Positions 17,496 through 28,601 of a stretch of DNA of 64,000 bases are shown here, piece by piece. The notes under the pieces are model-generated. The model had not been told where the DNA came from. It saw only the letters and a list, made by a program, of their open reading frames with translations, and searched no databases. The stretch comes from Sulfitobacter sediminilitoris. GTDB lineage: Bacteria; Pseudomonadota; Alphaproteobacteria; Rhodobacterales; Rhodobacteraceae. Numbering within the stretch: position 1 is the stretch's first letter; the number at the start of each line of letters is the position of its first letter. Both the position numbers and the translations under genes were made by a program. The stretch lies in contig NZ_JAABNT010000008.1 in assembly GCF_010667575.1 (NCBI RefSeq), forward strand, positions 62,001 to 126,000. The letters are read 5' to 3'.

Positions 17496-18686
17496 ATGTT
17501 TCCAACAACATTTTCACCTGTACGGATCGGGCCTCTTGAACTGAAAAACCGCCTTGTCATGGCGCCGCTGACCCGGCAGGTGGCAGAGCTGGACGGTACG
17601 CCAACCGCCGAAATGGCAGCATATTATGCGCGCCGCGCCAGAGGCGGCATCGGCCTGATCATCAGTGAAGGGACCTATGAGGTCGATGAGTTGAGCTGCA
17701 AGACCTATCTTTCACAGCCCGGCATCGCCAACCAGAAACACGTCGATGCATGGCGCATGACAACCGATGCGGTGCATGCCCTTGGTACGCCGATTATCTG
17801 CCAGCTGATGCATGGGGGCCGTGTTTCAGACCCCCGGTGCCTATTTCAGGGTGAAAGCGCCGTATCCGCTTCTGATACCCAAAGCGAAGGCTGGGTTCTT
17901 TATACTGATACCGACGATGAGAAACACGACAGAGGGGTGCAGGGTGATTGGCCCAAGGTTACCTTTCCGCCCGCCCGCGCGCTGACGGAGGCTGAGCTTG
18001 GAAAGGTGGCCGACGGGTTCGCCGAAGGTGCTGCACGCGCCATTGAGGCTGGTTTTGACGGGGTCGAGGTTCACGGCGCCAATGGGTATCTAGTCTATCA
18101 GTTCATCCATCCCAAGACGAACCTGCGGACAGATGACTATGGTGGGTCGGCCGAAAACAACGTGCGGTTCGCCAAAATGATTTGTCAGCGGGTACGTGAT
18201 GCGATCGGTCCAGACAAGCTGATCACCCTGCGGCTAAGTCAGGATGGTGTGGATGATTTCATGGGGGCTTGGCCGGGCGGTGTCGAGTATGCCCGCGAGG
18301 TCGGCGCGGCGCTCGCCGATTGCGCAGCCGACGCGCTGCACTGGTCCAGCTTTGACTGGACGGACAACCGCGACCCCAATTCGGATGTGCCGATGGCCAA
18401 AGCCATCGGCGAGGCCTCGGGCAAGCCGATGCTGGTCAATGGGGGCATAGCGGATGGACCGGGCGCAGAAGCGGTGTTCGAAAGCAGCACAGGCGTTGCC
18501 GCCGTTGTGGGCCGCCCGCTCTTTGCGCATCCTGACTGGCCGCACATCATCCGTTCCGGCATGGATTACCCATGGGCAGAGTTTGACCGGAAGTACGTCA
18601 TCCAACCCCCGGTCGATTTGGGCGTGACATATCCCATGGACCGTCGCGTGCCAGATTGGGATCCAGACCTGTCAAAGCGCCGGTGA
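17496..18686 (+). CDS. Old Yellow Enzyme-type NADH:flavin oxidoreductase
   Basis: 396-residue TIM-barrel flavoprotein of the Old Yellow Enzyme family, slightly longer than the usual 360. Start ATG has AAAGGAG nine bases upstream. Motifs include PVRIGPLELKNRLVMAPLTR at the start, QLMHGGRVSDP around the substrate-binding pair, and HGANGYLVYQF with NLRTDDYGGS, a classic OYE signature. Such enzymes reduce activated C=C bonds with FMN. It ends the catabolic island; after it comes a gene-poor stretch. A role on an unsaturated ring or side chain of the imported compound is possible but unproven. Confidence 0.88.
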   Translation: MFPTTFSPVRIGPLELKNRLVMAPLTRQVAELDGTPTAEMAAYYARRARGGIGLIISEGTYEVDELSCKTYLSQPGIANQKHVDAWRMTTDAVHALGTPIICQLMHGGRVSDPRCLFQGESAVSASDTQSEGWVLYTDTDDEKHDRGVQGDWPKVTFPPARALTEAELGKVADGFAEGAARAIEAGFDGVEVHGANGYLVYQFIHPKTNLRTDDYGGSAENNVRFAKMICQRVRDAIGPDKLITLRLSQDGVDDFMGAWPGGVEYAREVGAALADCAADALHWSSFDWTDNRDPNSDVPMAKAIGEASGKPMLVNGGIADGPGAEAVFESSTGVAAVVGRPLFAHPDWPHIIRSGMDYPWAEFDRKYVIQPPVDLGVTYPMDRRVPDWDPDLSKRR

Positions 18687-19201
18687 AGCTGTCCTTGGAT
18701 GGTCGGCCAACAATCCACTCGCAGTTCGATCGTGCACCACCAATATTGGACAGAACTCACAGGATCGGAGACGAGCGGCTCTCCCCATGCACTGGATAAT
18801 CCTAGGCCATTGGTAACGCCCCGACGCGCTATTTCGGTAATGCGTATTGATGGAACTGCGCATGAAGGTCCATTTAGGTCAGGAACTGCAGCCTCTGACA
18901 AAGGTGGTGCGATCCAACCTCTTGGAAAAGGTGATAAGGATGTTTCAGAGCGGCATCTCTCGGAATCCCGCCAGTAGTCCTAGGTGATCTTTGTTGTCAG
19001 GCTGCTCAGCCTCAATCGACGCGGATGATCAATCGGGAAACGCAAAGCACATTTTCTCTATCTCGACTCTTTTGCGAAAGAACGACCTCCGATCAAAGCA
19101 GCTCGCAGATCTCGACGTGGAATCAAAGCAAAGCCGTTTGAATGGGCGCGCCGGAAAGAGCGACCCGAGAAACGAATATGTCTTTGTTTTAAAAGGGAAA
19201 A
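18687..19201. other. Gene-poor stretch, no feature supported
   Basis: About 515 bases between the flavin oxidoreductase and tRNA-Ser. Short open frames exist on both strands but none has a ribosome site, codon bias or recognisable motif. No insertion-sequence ends or long repeats are visible. It may be a decayed gene or a remnant next to a tRNA, but nothing in it can be named. Confidence 0.5.
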
Positions 19202-19291
19202 TGGCGGAGAGACAGGGATTCGAACCCTGGGTAGGCTTGCACCCACAACGGTTTTCGAGACCGCCCCGTTCGACCACTCCGGCACCTCTCC
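19202..19291 (-). tRNA. serU: tRNA-Ser(CGA)
   Basis: Read on the minus strand the sequence begins GGAGAGGTGCCGGAGTGG, folds into a 7-pair acceptor stem (with one G-T pair), has the anticodon loop CTCGAAA within GCGGT/ACCGT, a long variable arm GTGGGTGCAAGCCTACCC-like typical of serine tRNAs, and the T-arm CAGGGTTCGAATCCCTG. The anticodon CGA reads UCG. CCA is encoded at 19202-19204. The mature part without CCA is 87 bases. Confidence 0.95.
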
Positions 19292-19442
19292 GCGGGGGTC
19301 TTGCGCGCTCACTAGCCAAGGATCGGGCAGGGGGCAAGAGGGTTTGCGCTGGTTGACCCTCTCATGGGGAAATTGATTGCCATGCGGGTTGGATGGCTTA
19401 GTCTTGGATCCTACATGACCCTCAACGAGAAGGATCAGTTTG

Positions 19443-20288
19443 ATGAGAGCATTTATTCGAGCACCACTGATGGCGTTCACCCTGCTGTGCCTGTTTGCCC
19501 TGCAGATACAAACGCAACCGGCACGCGCGGCAAACATTGAACGACTTGAGGCATTTCTTGAGGTCACCGGTTTTGATGTGGCGCTGGAAAGCATTCGCCT
19601 GTCTGCGGATTCCGCCCCACGGATGCTGGGGCTGGAGGCTGAGGACTTTGGCTCGGAATGGTCCCGGCTGGTGCGCGAGGTTTTCGAGACGGAACTGATG
19701 CACGACATGGCGCTCGATATTCTGGGCAAGGCGCTGGACGACGATCTGTTGACCCATGCGGCGGACTTTTATGCTACGGATTTGGGTCAGCGGCTGGTTG
19801 TCGCGGAAAATGCGTCCCACATGAAAGAAGACGACGATCTCAAGTCCGAAAGTGGCCTTGCGATCATCGATGGGCTGGTCCGCATCGGTTCGCCCCGTGT
19901 TGATCTGCTGAACCGTCTGAACGCTGCAAGCGATGTGGAGGACAGTTCAATCAAGTCCATTCAAGAAGTTCAGGTGCGGTTCCTGATGGCGGCAGCTGCG
20001 GCAGGTGTCATTGAGTTACGCATGGACGAGCCTGATCTGCGTGAGGCGTTGCGCAGTCAGGAACGCGATATGCGTGCGTCGATAAAGGCGAATGCGCTGG
20101 CCAATGCGGCTTATACCTATCAGGCGTTTTCTGACGATGAGGTTGCGGCCTATGCTGATGCGTTGGCGCATCCCAAGATGCAGAAGGTCTATGCGCTGAT
20201 GAATGCAGTGCAGTACGAAATCATGGCAAACCGCTTTGAACGCGTGGCGGAGCGTTTGTCGGCGATGCAGCCCAGCCAGGATCTGTAG
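19443..20288 (+). CDS. DUF2059-family exported protein A
   Basis: 281-residue protein with a signal peptide (RAFIRAPLMAFTLLCLFALQIQ, cleavage after ARA near residue 30). The remainder is helical and acidic and carries the DUF2059-like pattern of short helices, with FYATDLGQRLV as the most typical stretch. The ATG at 19443 is chosen because GAGAAGGA ends seven bases before it; a TTG three bases upstream is less likely. The next gene starts immediately after its stop and is a paralogue. The function of this periplasmic family is not known. No lipobox is seen. Confidence 0.8.
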   Translation: MRAFIRAPLMAFTLLCLFALQIQTQPARAANIERLEAFLEVTGFDVALESIRLSADSAPRMLGLEAEDFGSEWSRLVREVFETELMHDMALDILGKALDDDLLTHAADFYATDLGQRLVVAENASHMKEDDDLKSESGLAIIDGLVRIGSPRVDLLNRLNAASDVEDSSIKSIQEVQVRFLMAAAAAGVIELRMDEPDLREALRSQERDMRASIKANALANAAYTYQAFSDDEVAAYADALAHPKMQKVYALMNAVQYEIMANRFERVAERLSAMQPSQDL

Positions 20289-21104
20289 ATGCTGCGCGCA
20301 TTTGTTCTTTGGCCCGTTCTGATCCTGCTCAGCGGTGTCTCAGCCCTTGCCGATGCGCGGATGAGCGTGCTGGTAGATGTACTGCGTCTGCCTGAAGCGG
20401 CGCGGATTCTCAGCGACGAAGGCCTGAACCATGCACAGGAGCTGAACAAGGACATGCTGGACGGTCAGGGCGGTCTGGGTTGGCAGGTGCAGGTTGAACG
20501 CATCTACGAACCTGCGCTGATGGTCGAGATGGTCCGCGCCGAACTTGAGCAAGAATTGGCGGGCGCAGAACTGGAAGAGGTGATTGCCTTTTATGCGTCC
20601 GATCTGGGCGCCGAGATCATTCAGCTAGAGAATGCCGCCCGCAAAGCGATACAGGACCCGGACGTCGAAGAGGCGGCCCGCGCGCGATACGCGTCACTTG
20701 AGGACAGTGATGATGCGCGACTGGCGCTCATCGCGGCGTACATCAAGAGCGGCGACATGATTGCGCGCAATGTGACAAGCGCAATGAATTCCAACTACCA
20801 ATTCCTGCGCGGGTTGGTTGACGGCGGTGCGATTGAGATGAGCGAGGAAGACATGCTCAAGGACGTCGCAAGCGATATCGAGGAGAGTACCGAGGATACG
20901 ACGAGCTGGCTTTTTGGGTATCTTCTGCTTGCGTATCATCCGCTGGAGGATGACGGGCTGCGCGACTATCTGGCTTTCACGAATACCTCAGCGGGGCAGG
21001 CATTGAACCGGGCGCTTTTCGCGGGATTTGGCAAGGCCTATGAGGATATCTCCTATGCGCTTGGGCGGGCTGTTGCCCTTAATATGACAGCGGAAGAACT
21101 CTGA
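20289..21104 (+). CDS. DUF2059-family exported protein B
   Basis: 271-residue protein, paralogous to its upstream neighbour, starting directly after that gene's TAG with no spacer. A signal peptide (VLWPVLILLSGVSALA, cleavage near residue 22) precedes an acidic helical body with FYASDLGAEIIQLENAA, the counterpart of FYATDLGQRLVVAENAS in the first protein. The two thus arose by tandem duplication and are probably co-translated. They may act as a periplasmic pair. Function unknown. Confidence 0.8.
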   Translation: MLRAFVLWPVLILLSGVSALADARMSVLVDVLRLPEAARILSDEGLNHAQELNKDMLDGQGGLGWQVQVERIYEPALMVEMVRAELEQELAGAELEEVIAFYASDLGAEIIQLENAARKAIQDPDVEEAARARYASLEDSDDARLALIAAYIKSGDMIARNVTSAMNSNYQFLRGLVDGGAIEMSEEDMLKDVASDIEESTEDTTSWLFGYLLLAYHPLEDDGLRDYLAFTNTSAGQALNRALFAGFGKAYEDISYALGRAVALNMTAEEL

Positions 21105-21160
21105 ACTATCGGACATTTCGTGGGCTGAGCACAAACCTCGGAGATGACCCGTAAAGACCC

Positions 21161-21189
21161 TTGACTTACACGGCCATTCCCCTGATAAG
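21161..21189 (+). promoter_or_regulatory. Promoter of rplU-rpmA
   Basis: TTGACT at 21161-21166 and GATAAG at 21184-21189 are separated by 17 bases, a good sigma-70-type promoter. Transcription would start near 21196 and give a leader of about 140 bases before the rplU start. Confidence 0.6.
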
Positions 21190-21334
21190 CCTGCATCCCG
21201 GCGGGTCAGACCTGCAACGGGACCATTTTTAATGACGCCCCAAGGGCGCGCTGTTCGAGGTGGAAGAGGCGAGGACGTCCTTCCGCAACACCCGAAAGGG
21301 GACCGAAGAACGCGGCAATGTGAAGGAAGACACG

Positions 21335-22081
21335 ATGTTTGCGGTCATCAAGACTGGCGGTAAGCAATATAAAGTAGCCTCAGGCGATATGCTTCGGGTG
21401 GAACGTATTGCGGCCAACGCCGGTGACAAAGTTCAATTCAACGAAGTGATGATGCTGGGTGGCGACAAGCCACAGGTTGGCGCACCACTGATCGAGGACG
21501 CGGGCGTTCAGGCCGAAGTCGTTGACCAGATCAAGGGTGAGAAGGTCATCAACTTCGTAAAGCGCCGCCGGAAGCACAGCTCCAAGCGCACCAAGGGCCA
21601 CCGTCAGAAGCTGACTCTGGTGAAGATCACCGAAATCCTGACCTCCGGTGCAGGCAAATCCAAGGTGATGGCAGCGGTTGGCACAGGTTCCGTTTCTGCA
21701 TCTGCGGTTGCTGCGATCGAAGAGCGTTACACCACCAACAAGACCGAGCAGGCCGAGATGGCCAAGCGCGTGGTCGAGGGTGAAGCGATAGCGAAGAAGG
21801 CCAAGCCAGCCCCGACAAAGGAAGCTGAGCCAAAGGCAGAGAAGAAGGCCGCCCCAAAGAAAGCCGCGAAGGCTGACGGAGGTGCGGACGATCTGAAAGA
21901 GCTGTCTGGCGTGGGCCCCGCTCTGGAGAAGAAACTGCACGAAGCTGGCGTGACCACCTTTGCGCAGATCGCGGCATGGACCGAAGCGGACATTGCTGAT
22001 ATGGACGAGAAACTGTCTTTCAAAGGCCGGATCGAGCGTGAAGGCTGGGTCGAGCAGGCCAAAGAGAAGACGAAGGGCTAA
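21335..22081 (+). CDS. rplU: Ribosomal protein L21 with long C-terminal extension
   Basis: 248-residue protein. Residues 1 to about 102 are a normal L21 ([18 protein letters not shown] at the start, [15 protein letters not shown] near 73-87). Bacterial L21 is usually about 103 residues; here a further 145 follow, first a linker rich in Lys, Ala and Glu, then a compact domain with [19 protein letters not shown], a helix-hairpin-helix nucleic-acid-binding motif. This extension is known in Rhodobacteraceae. The ATG at 21335 is preceded by GAAGGA. It is co-transcribed with rpmA 11 bases downstream. The tail may contact rRNA or DNA. Confidence 0.95.
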   Translation: MFAVIKTGGKQYKVASGDMLRVERIAANAGDKVQFNEVMMLGGDKPQVGAPLIEDAGVQAEVVDQIKGEKVINFVKRRRKHSSKRTKGHRQKLTLVKITEILTSGAGKSKVMAAVGTGSVSASAVAAIEERYTTNKTEQAEMAKRVVEGEAIAKKAKPAPTKEAEPKAEKKAAPKKAAKADGGADDLKELSGVGPALEKKLHEAGVTTFAQIAAWTEADIADMDEKLSFKGRIEREGWVEQAKEKTKG

Positions 22082-22092
22082 GGAGAGACCAA

Positions 22093-22362
22093 ATGGCACA
22101 TAAAAAAGCAGGCGGCTCATCCCGTAACGGGCGCGACTCAGCTGGTCGTCGTCTTGGTGTGAAAAAGTATGGCGGCGAAGCTGTCATCCCCGGCAACATC
22201 ATCGTGCGTCAGCGCGGTACGAAGTTCTGGCCAGCCGAAGGCGTAGGCATGGGCAAGGATCACACGATCTTTGCGACAGTTGACGGTGCAGTTCAGTTCC
22301 ACAAGGGCCTGAAAAACCGCACGTTTATCTCCGTCCTGCCGGTGGCCGAGGCCGCAGAATAA
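22093..22362 (+). CDS. rpmA: Ribosomal protein L27
   Basis: 89-residue L27 beginning [20 protein letters not shown], the conserved N-terminus that reaches the peptidyl transferase centre, followed by [21 protein letters not shown] and HTIFATVDG. No Firmicutes-type N-terminal prepeptide is present. GGAGAG precedes the start. It forms an operon with rplU and ends before a strong terminator. Confidence 0.98.
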   Translation: MAHKKAGGSSRNGRDSAGRRLGVKKYGGEAVIPGNIIVRQRGTKFWPAEGVGMGKDHTIFATVDGAVQFHKGLKNRTFISVLPVAEAAE

Positions 22363-22391
22363 GCCGTACCCACAAGGTTTGAACAAAATTC

Positions 22392-22425
22392 AAAGGGATC
22401 GGCGGAAACGCCGGTCCCTTTCTCG
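22392..22425 (+). terminator. Rho-independent terminator of rplU-rpmA
   Basis: AAAGGGATCGGCG (22392-22404) pairs with CGCCGGTCCCTTT (22409-22421) over 13 positions with one G-T pair, around a GAAA tetraloop; the descending arm ends in the T-rich TTTCTC. Confidence 0.85.
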
Positions 22426-22471
22426 TTAATGCCCGCGCGTTCCGTCAGGCCCCTGTCACAGGAGACCGACC

Positions 22472-23032
22472 ATGCAGACGACATTCTCCCGCCCCACCCT
22501 GACGGATGGTCCGGTACGTCTGCGTGCGCCACGGGCCGAGGATGCTGCCGCGCGGTTCAAGCTCGGCAACACGCCTGAAATTCATCACATGTTCGGGGCG
22601 GACCCTGCGACGGTACAGCCCATCACAAAGGCGCATGCCACGTCCTGGCTGCACGCTCAGGAGGTTGAGCCTCTGGCCTGGGTAATCGAGTACCGTAAGC
22701 GACTGATCGGCGCGTTGCGGCTGCATTCGTTGGTGCCGCATGACAGCAGGGCTAGCCTTGCGATTGGAATACTTAATCCAAAAATGCTTGGAAAAGGCAT
22801 CGGAACACGGGCGATCCGACTGATCGCGGATCATGCGTTTGGACCGCTCGGCTTGCACCGCCTGACCGTGCGCGTGCTGGACTACAACAAGAGGGCAATT
22901 GCGGCTTACAAGAAGGTTGGGTTCAAGCTGGAAGGCATTGAACGCGAAGCCGCGCGTGTCGGGGAGCGGTGGCATGATGATGTGATCATGGGATTGCTGG
23001 CTTCTGACCTGAAAGGCGATGGAGCAAGCTGA
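22472..23032 (+). CDS. GNAT acetyltransferase (RimJ/RimL type)
   Basis: 186-residue GNAT enzyme. The acetyl-CoA loop region is IGILNPKMLGKGIGTRAIRLIADHAF, followed by GLHRLTVRVLDYNKRAIAAYKKVGF, the usual RimJ-like C-terminal pattern. It is preceded by GGAGACC and overlaps the LysE gene by one base (TGATG). Proteins of this type acetylate N-termini, antibiotics or amino acids. The pairing with an amino-acid exporter hints at amino-acid or antimicrobial detoxification, not proven. Confidence 0.85.
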   Translation: MQTTFSRPTLTDGPVRLRAPRAEDAAARFKLGNTPEIHHMFGADPATVQPITKAHATSWLHAQEVEPLAWVIEYRKRLIGALRLHSLVPHDSRASLAIGILNPKMLGKGIGTRAIRLIADHAFGPLGLHRLTVRVLDYNKRAIAAYKKVGFKLEGIEREAARVGERWHDDVIMGLLASDLKGDGAS

Positions 23033-23634
23033 TGTCCATCGCTCTTATTCCTCTTGCGGTGTTTGCCGCCAGCCAGATTGGCACGCCGGGTCCTGCAAAC
23101 ATGGCCCTGATGGCCACGGGCGCACGATTTGGCTTTCGCGCCGCGTTGCCCTTTGTCGCGGGCGTGGCCCTTGGCAAGCAGCTGATCATCTGGCCCATCG
23201 GCTTTGGCCTGATGGAGCTGGCGGCCCGTGCGCCATGGGTGTTTGAGACGCTCAAGTATCTGAGTGCAGCCTATATCATCTGGCTGGCATGGAAGGTTGC
23301 AAACATGCGTCTGGGGCAAGGCAGGGACACAGGCACCGCCCCCGGCTTTGCCGCAGGTTTGATCGTGCACCCGTTGAACCCCAAGGCATGGGCCATGATC
23401 GTCGGTGGCTTTACCGCGTTCGTCTCCCCGCAGACGTCTGCGTTGACTGCGACGGCGACAATCGCGGCCGTCCTGTTGACCTGCCAGATCATCATGCATC
23501 CGCTTTGGACGCTTGCCGGGGATGCCATCGCGCGGACTGTCGCGGGAACGCAATGGGAACCCTATCTAATGTGGACACTGGCGGCACTGACCGTCGCCTC
23601 GGTGTTGTTCGTGCTGTTCGGAGGAGGGACATAA
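23032..23634 (+). CDS. LysE/RhtB-family amino-acid exporter
   Basis: 200-residue membrane protein with six hydrophobic segments. The signature TPGPANMALMATGARFGFRAALPFVAGVALG lies at the N-terminus as in LysE/RhtB exporters (the family motif GPxxxxxxxxGxxxGxxxGxxxG-like). HPLNPKAWAMIVGGF is the second conserved block. It sits between two GNAT genes and overlaps the first. The exported amino acid is not predictable. Confidence 0.88.
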   Translation: MSIALIPLAVFAASQIGTPGPANMALMATGARFGFRAALPFVAGVALGKQLIIWPIGFGLMELAARAPWVFETLKYLSAAYIIWLAWKVANMRLGQGRDTGTAPGFAAGLIVHPLNPKAWAMIVGGFTAFVSPQTSALTATATIAAVLLTCQIIMHPLWTLAGDAIARTVAGTQWEPYLMWTLAALTVASVLFVLFGGGT

Positions 23635-23636
23635 CG

Positions 23637-24173
23637 ATGCAAATGGAACATATCTTAAACCAGCCGGTGATAGAGACCCAACGGTTCGATCTGCGCCCCT
23701 TGCGCCAGTCCGATCAGGGGCTCGTCGAGATGTATGCAAGCGATCCGCGTGTGGCAATGACGACCGCATCGATCCCGCACCCTTTGCCCCCAGGGACAAT
23801 CGAGGCATTCATCACCCGTGCCATGGCAGAACAGCGGGATGAGCACGTCTGGGTCATGGACGGGGTGAAATCCGGCTGGTCCGAGGTGATGGGCCTGATT
23901 TCGCTGTCGGCACTTGATCGCAACCAGTCCGAGGTCGGCTATTGGGTCGCACCGGCGTTCTGGAATACGCATCTGGCTTCTGATGCGGTTCGGGCGCTGG
24001 TGGATGGCAACCCGCTGACCAACGACACCATGTTCGCGTCAGTCTTTCACGACAACCCGGCGTCGGCCAAAGTGCTGACCAATGCTGGCTTTGTTTATCT
24101 GGGCGATGCGGAAACCTATTGTCTGGCACGCGACGCTGCCGTACCCACATGGACCTATAGCCGCAAGCTGTGA
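23637..24173 (+). CDS. GNAT acetyltransferase (RimJ/RimL type), second copy
   Basis: 178-residue GNAT protein. The start ATG at 23637 has GGAGGAGGG eight bases upstream; longer open frame upstream runs inside the LysE gene and is not used. Pattern: RFDLRPLRQSDQGLVEMYASDPRV at the start, EVGYWVAPAFWNTHLASDAVRALV in the CoA-binding core and NPASAKVLTNAGFVYLGDAE near the end. The central loop lacks the usual Gly-rich Q/RxxGxG/A form, having FWNTHLAS instead, so CoA binding may be altered. Substrate unknown. Confidence 0.82.
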   Translation: MQMEHILNQPVIETQRFDLRPLRQSDQGLVEMYASDPRVAMTTASIPHPLPPGTIEAFITRAMAEQRDEHVWVMDGVKSGWSEVMGLISLSALDRNQSEVGYWVAPAFWNTHLASDAVRALVDGNPLTNDTMFASVFHDNPASAKVLTNAGFVYLGDAETYCLARDAAVPTWTYSRKL

Positions 24174-24183
24174 TCCCGCCTGA

Positions 24184-26324
<2,141 letters not shown>

Positions 26325-26382
26325 GGGCGAGTGTCCTGCAACGCTTAGTGCATGTAGAGATTGAAAAGATGGGCGTAAGCAT

Positions 26383-27648
26383 ATGAAAGATATTGAAAAT
26401 ATTTCCGAGATGATGGCGGACATCGGTCGTCGTGCGAAAGCGGCGGCCGCCACTTTGGCAAGTGCATCGGCAGAGCGAAAGCATGCCGCCCTGATCAGTG
26501 CTGCAGATGCCGTTTGGAAAAATCGTGAAGATATTTTGCAGGCCAACGCAAAGGACCTCGTCTATGGCCGCGACAAGGGGTTATCGGATGCCATGATGGA
26601 CCGCCTGATGCTGAACGAAGAGCGTATTCAGGGCATGGTGGACGGATTGCGCAGTGTCGCCGAACAACCCGATCCCGTGGGCGAGGTTATGGACGCCTGG
26701 GATCAGCCTTCTGGGTTGCATATCGAACGGGTGCGTACGCCACTTGGTGTGATCGGCGTAATCTACGAGAGCCGCCCCAATGTGACAGCAGATGCAGGCG
26801 CGCTGTGCCTCAAGGCGGGGAATGCGGTGATCCTGCGCGGTGGGTCTGAAAGTTTTCACTCATCCCGTGCGATCCACGCCTGCCTGCAACAGGGGTTGCG
26901 CGACGCCAACCTGCCCGAAGACGCGGTACAGCTTGTTCCGACACGCGACCGCGCTGCCGTCAGTGAGATGCTTGACATGACTGACACCATTGATGTCATC
27001 GTTCCCCGCGGCGGCAAGGGATTGGTTGGGCTTGTGCAGCGCGAGGCGCGGGTGCCGGTTTTTGCGCATCTGGAAGGGATCGTGCACATCTATATCGACG
27101 AACACGCCGACCCTGAGAAAGCGCTGAAAATTGTCCTGAACGCCAAGACACGCCGGACGGGTATCTGCGGTGCTGCGGAATGTCTTTTGATCCACGAAAA
27201 CATCGTCAAGACAATCGGGCAGGGCGTCTTGAAAGCCCTCATGGGTGCTGGTGTCGAAGTGCGCGGCGATTCTGCCTTGCGCAGTATCGACGGCGTGCAG
27301 GCCGCTACGGCTGAGGATTGGGGACGCGAATACCTTGACATGATCATCGCGGCCAAGACAGTCACTGGCGTTGAAGAAGCGATCGAGCACATTCGCACCT
27401 ACGGATCGAACCATACCGACTGCGTGATCACCGAAGATGCCGACGTTGCGCATACCTTCATGACCCGGCTTGATTCCGCGATCCTGATGCACAACGCCTC
27501 GACCCAGTTTGCTGACGGCGGAGAGTTCGGCATGGGGGCCGAGATCGGCATTGCTACGGGCAAGATGCATGCGCGCGGGCCGGTTGGGGCGACGCAGCTG
27601 ACCAGCTTCAAGTATCTGGTAACCGGTGATGGAACTGTGCGGGCCTAG
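26383..27648 (+). CDS. proA: Glutamate-5-semialdehyde dehydrogenase
   Basis: 421-residue ProA. The aldehyde-dehydrogenase fold motifs are [19 protein letters not shown] (NADP binding), [11 protein letters not shown], and the catalytic Cys in [13 protein letters not shown] near residue 265. It reduces glutamyl-5-phosphate to the semialdehyde, completing proBA. Its end overlaps the convergent chpT gene by 4 bases, so both stop codons share sequence and no terminator lies between them. Confidence 0.97.
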   Translation: MKDIENISEMMADIGRRAKAAAATLASASAERKHAALISAADAVWKNREDILQANAKDLVYGRDKGLSDAMMDRLMLNEERIQGMVDGLRSVAEQPDPVGEVMDAWDQPSGLHIERVRTPLGVIGVIYESRPNVTADAGALCLKAGNAVILRGGSESFHSSRAIHACLQQGLRDANLPEDAVQLVPTRDRAAVSEMLDMTDTIDVIVPRGGKGLVGLVQREARVPVFAHLEGIVHIYIDEHADPEKALKIVLNAKTRRTGICGAAECLLIHENIVKTIGQGVLKALMGAGVEVRGDSALRSIDGVQAATAEDWGREYLDMIIAAKTVTGVEEAIEHIRTYGSNHTDCVITEDADVAHTFMTRLDSAILMHNASTQFADGGEFGMGAEIGIATGKMHARGPVGATQLTSFKYLVTGDGTVRA

Positions 27649-28241
27649 AATTCAACCGTAAGAGTGCTGACATCGGACTGACAGGTCACGCGTCGGTCGG
27701 CATCACCAGCGATCAGGGGGAGCAGGGCGAACTGCACATGCGATGGCTGCAGGCCCGCGTCCGTGCCTGTGCCGGATAACAGGCCCCACAGGTCTGGATC
27801 CACATTTATCCTGTCCGCCTTTCCGTTCAGCTGCCAGCCGGCATCGCTGGTCTTGATATCGATCTTGCCGCCGTAGGGCATTGCGGTTTCGGCACAAAGA
27901 ATTGCAAGGAAGGCCAGCCGCACCTCGGTACGCTGCACAGGTTCCGTGAGGCACCATGCGACTGCCAATCGCCCCGTGCCATAAAGGTCGCGCAGGATCG
28001 AATGCACCTCAGTTGGACCAACCATCTGATCGCCCGCAGCACCAAAGGCGATGCGGAAAAACCTGATCCGCGCACTGGCGTTGTCCACGCTTTCGCCAAT
28101 CAGTCCGATTTCAGGCCCGGATGGATCGCCTGACATGCTAAGCAATTCCAAACCGTTGTTGATTGCCCCGATCGGCGATATCAGATCATGGCAGGTGCGG
28201 CTGCCGATCAGGGCCGCTAGATTGGTGTTCATAATGCTCAT
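27645..28241 (-). CDS. chpT: Histidine phosphotransferase ChpT
   Basis: 198-residue protein with a His-containing helix [27 protein letters not shown], where the His of CHDL is the phosphoryl-accepting residue, followed by a degenerate HATPase-like domain. This is the ChpT family that passes phosphate from CckA to CtrA and CpdR in alphaproteobacteria, controlling motility and the gene-transfer-agent programme in Rhodobacterales. ATG at 28241 (MSIMNTNL) is preferred because GAGGGGTGAG sits just upstream; a longer reading to 28319 runs through a region without a ribosome site. Confidence 0.85.
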   Translation of the reverse strand: MSIMNTNLAALIGSRTCHDLISPIGAINNGLELLSMSGDPSGPEIGLIGESVDNASARIRFFRIAFGAAGDQMVGPTEVHSILRDLYGTGRLAVAWCLTEPVQRTEVRLAFLAILCAETAMPYGGKIDIKTSDAGWQLNGKADRINVDPDLWGLLSGTGTDAGLQPSHVQFALLPLIAGDADRRVTCQSDVSTLTVEF

Positions 28242-28271
28242 TCTCACCCCTCGATGCTGAAAGGACGCATG

Positions 28272-28454
28272 ATGGAAGATCTCAACGCGATGCTGACACC
28301 TGGGATGCTGGTGCGGCACCCTGACCAGCCTGACTGGGGCGTGGGCCAGGTCCAGAGCAACATTGGCGGAAAAGTTACCGTGAACTTTCGGGACGAGGGT
28401 AAGATAGTCATCGACAGTTTCCGAATTGGTCTTATGCCAGTCTTTGATGGCTAA
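28272..28454 (+). CDS. DUF3553 small protein
   Basis: 60-residue protein beginning MEDLNAMLTPGMLVRHPDQPDWGVGQVQSNIGGKVTVNF. The pattern 'G-x-VRHP-x-x-P-x-WG-x-GQVQS' with a following VNF is that of DUF3553, a small SH3-like or UvrD-tail-like domain. The start at 28272 has AAAGGA six bases upstream. It is divergent from chpT with overlapping promoter space of about 30 bases. Function unknown. Confidence 0.8.
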   Translation: MEDLNAMLTPGMLVRHPDQPDWGVGQVQSNIGGKVTVNFRDEGKIVIDSFRIGLMPVFDG

Positions 28455-28601
28455 ACTTGGTTGTTAAAAGGTTAACGTGTATCTTAGGTGTGTTTACTCA
28501 ACTTTAAGATGCGTGATTTGGGCGCAGGGGGCAAGTGTTGCGCTTGGCGGGGGATTTGCCTATCACCGCCAAAGAGGCAACAGGAGGGTTCGCGGGGCCC
28601 T

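Noticed and set aside
28455..28601. TTAA-N4-TTAA near 28466 as a CtrA box beside chpT
   Set aside because: CtrA sites need TTAA-N7-TTAA; the spacing is wrong.
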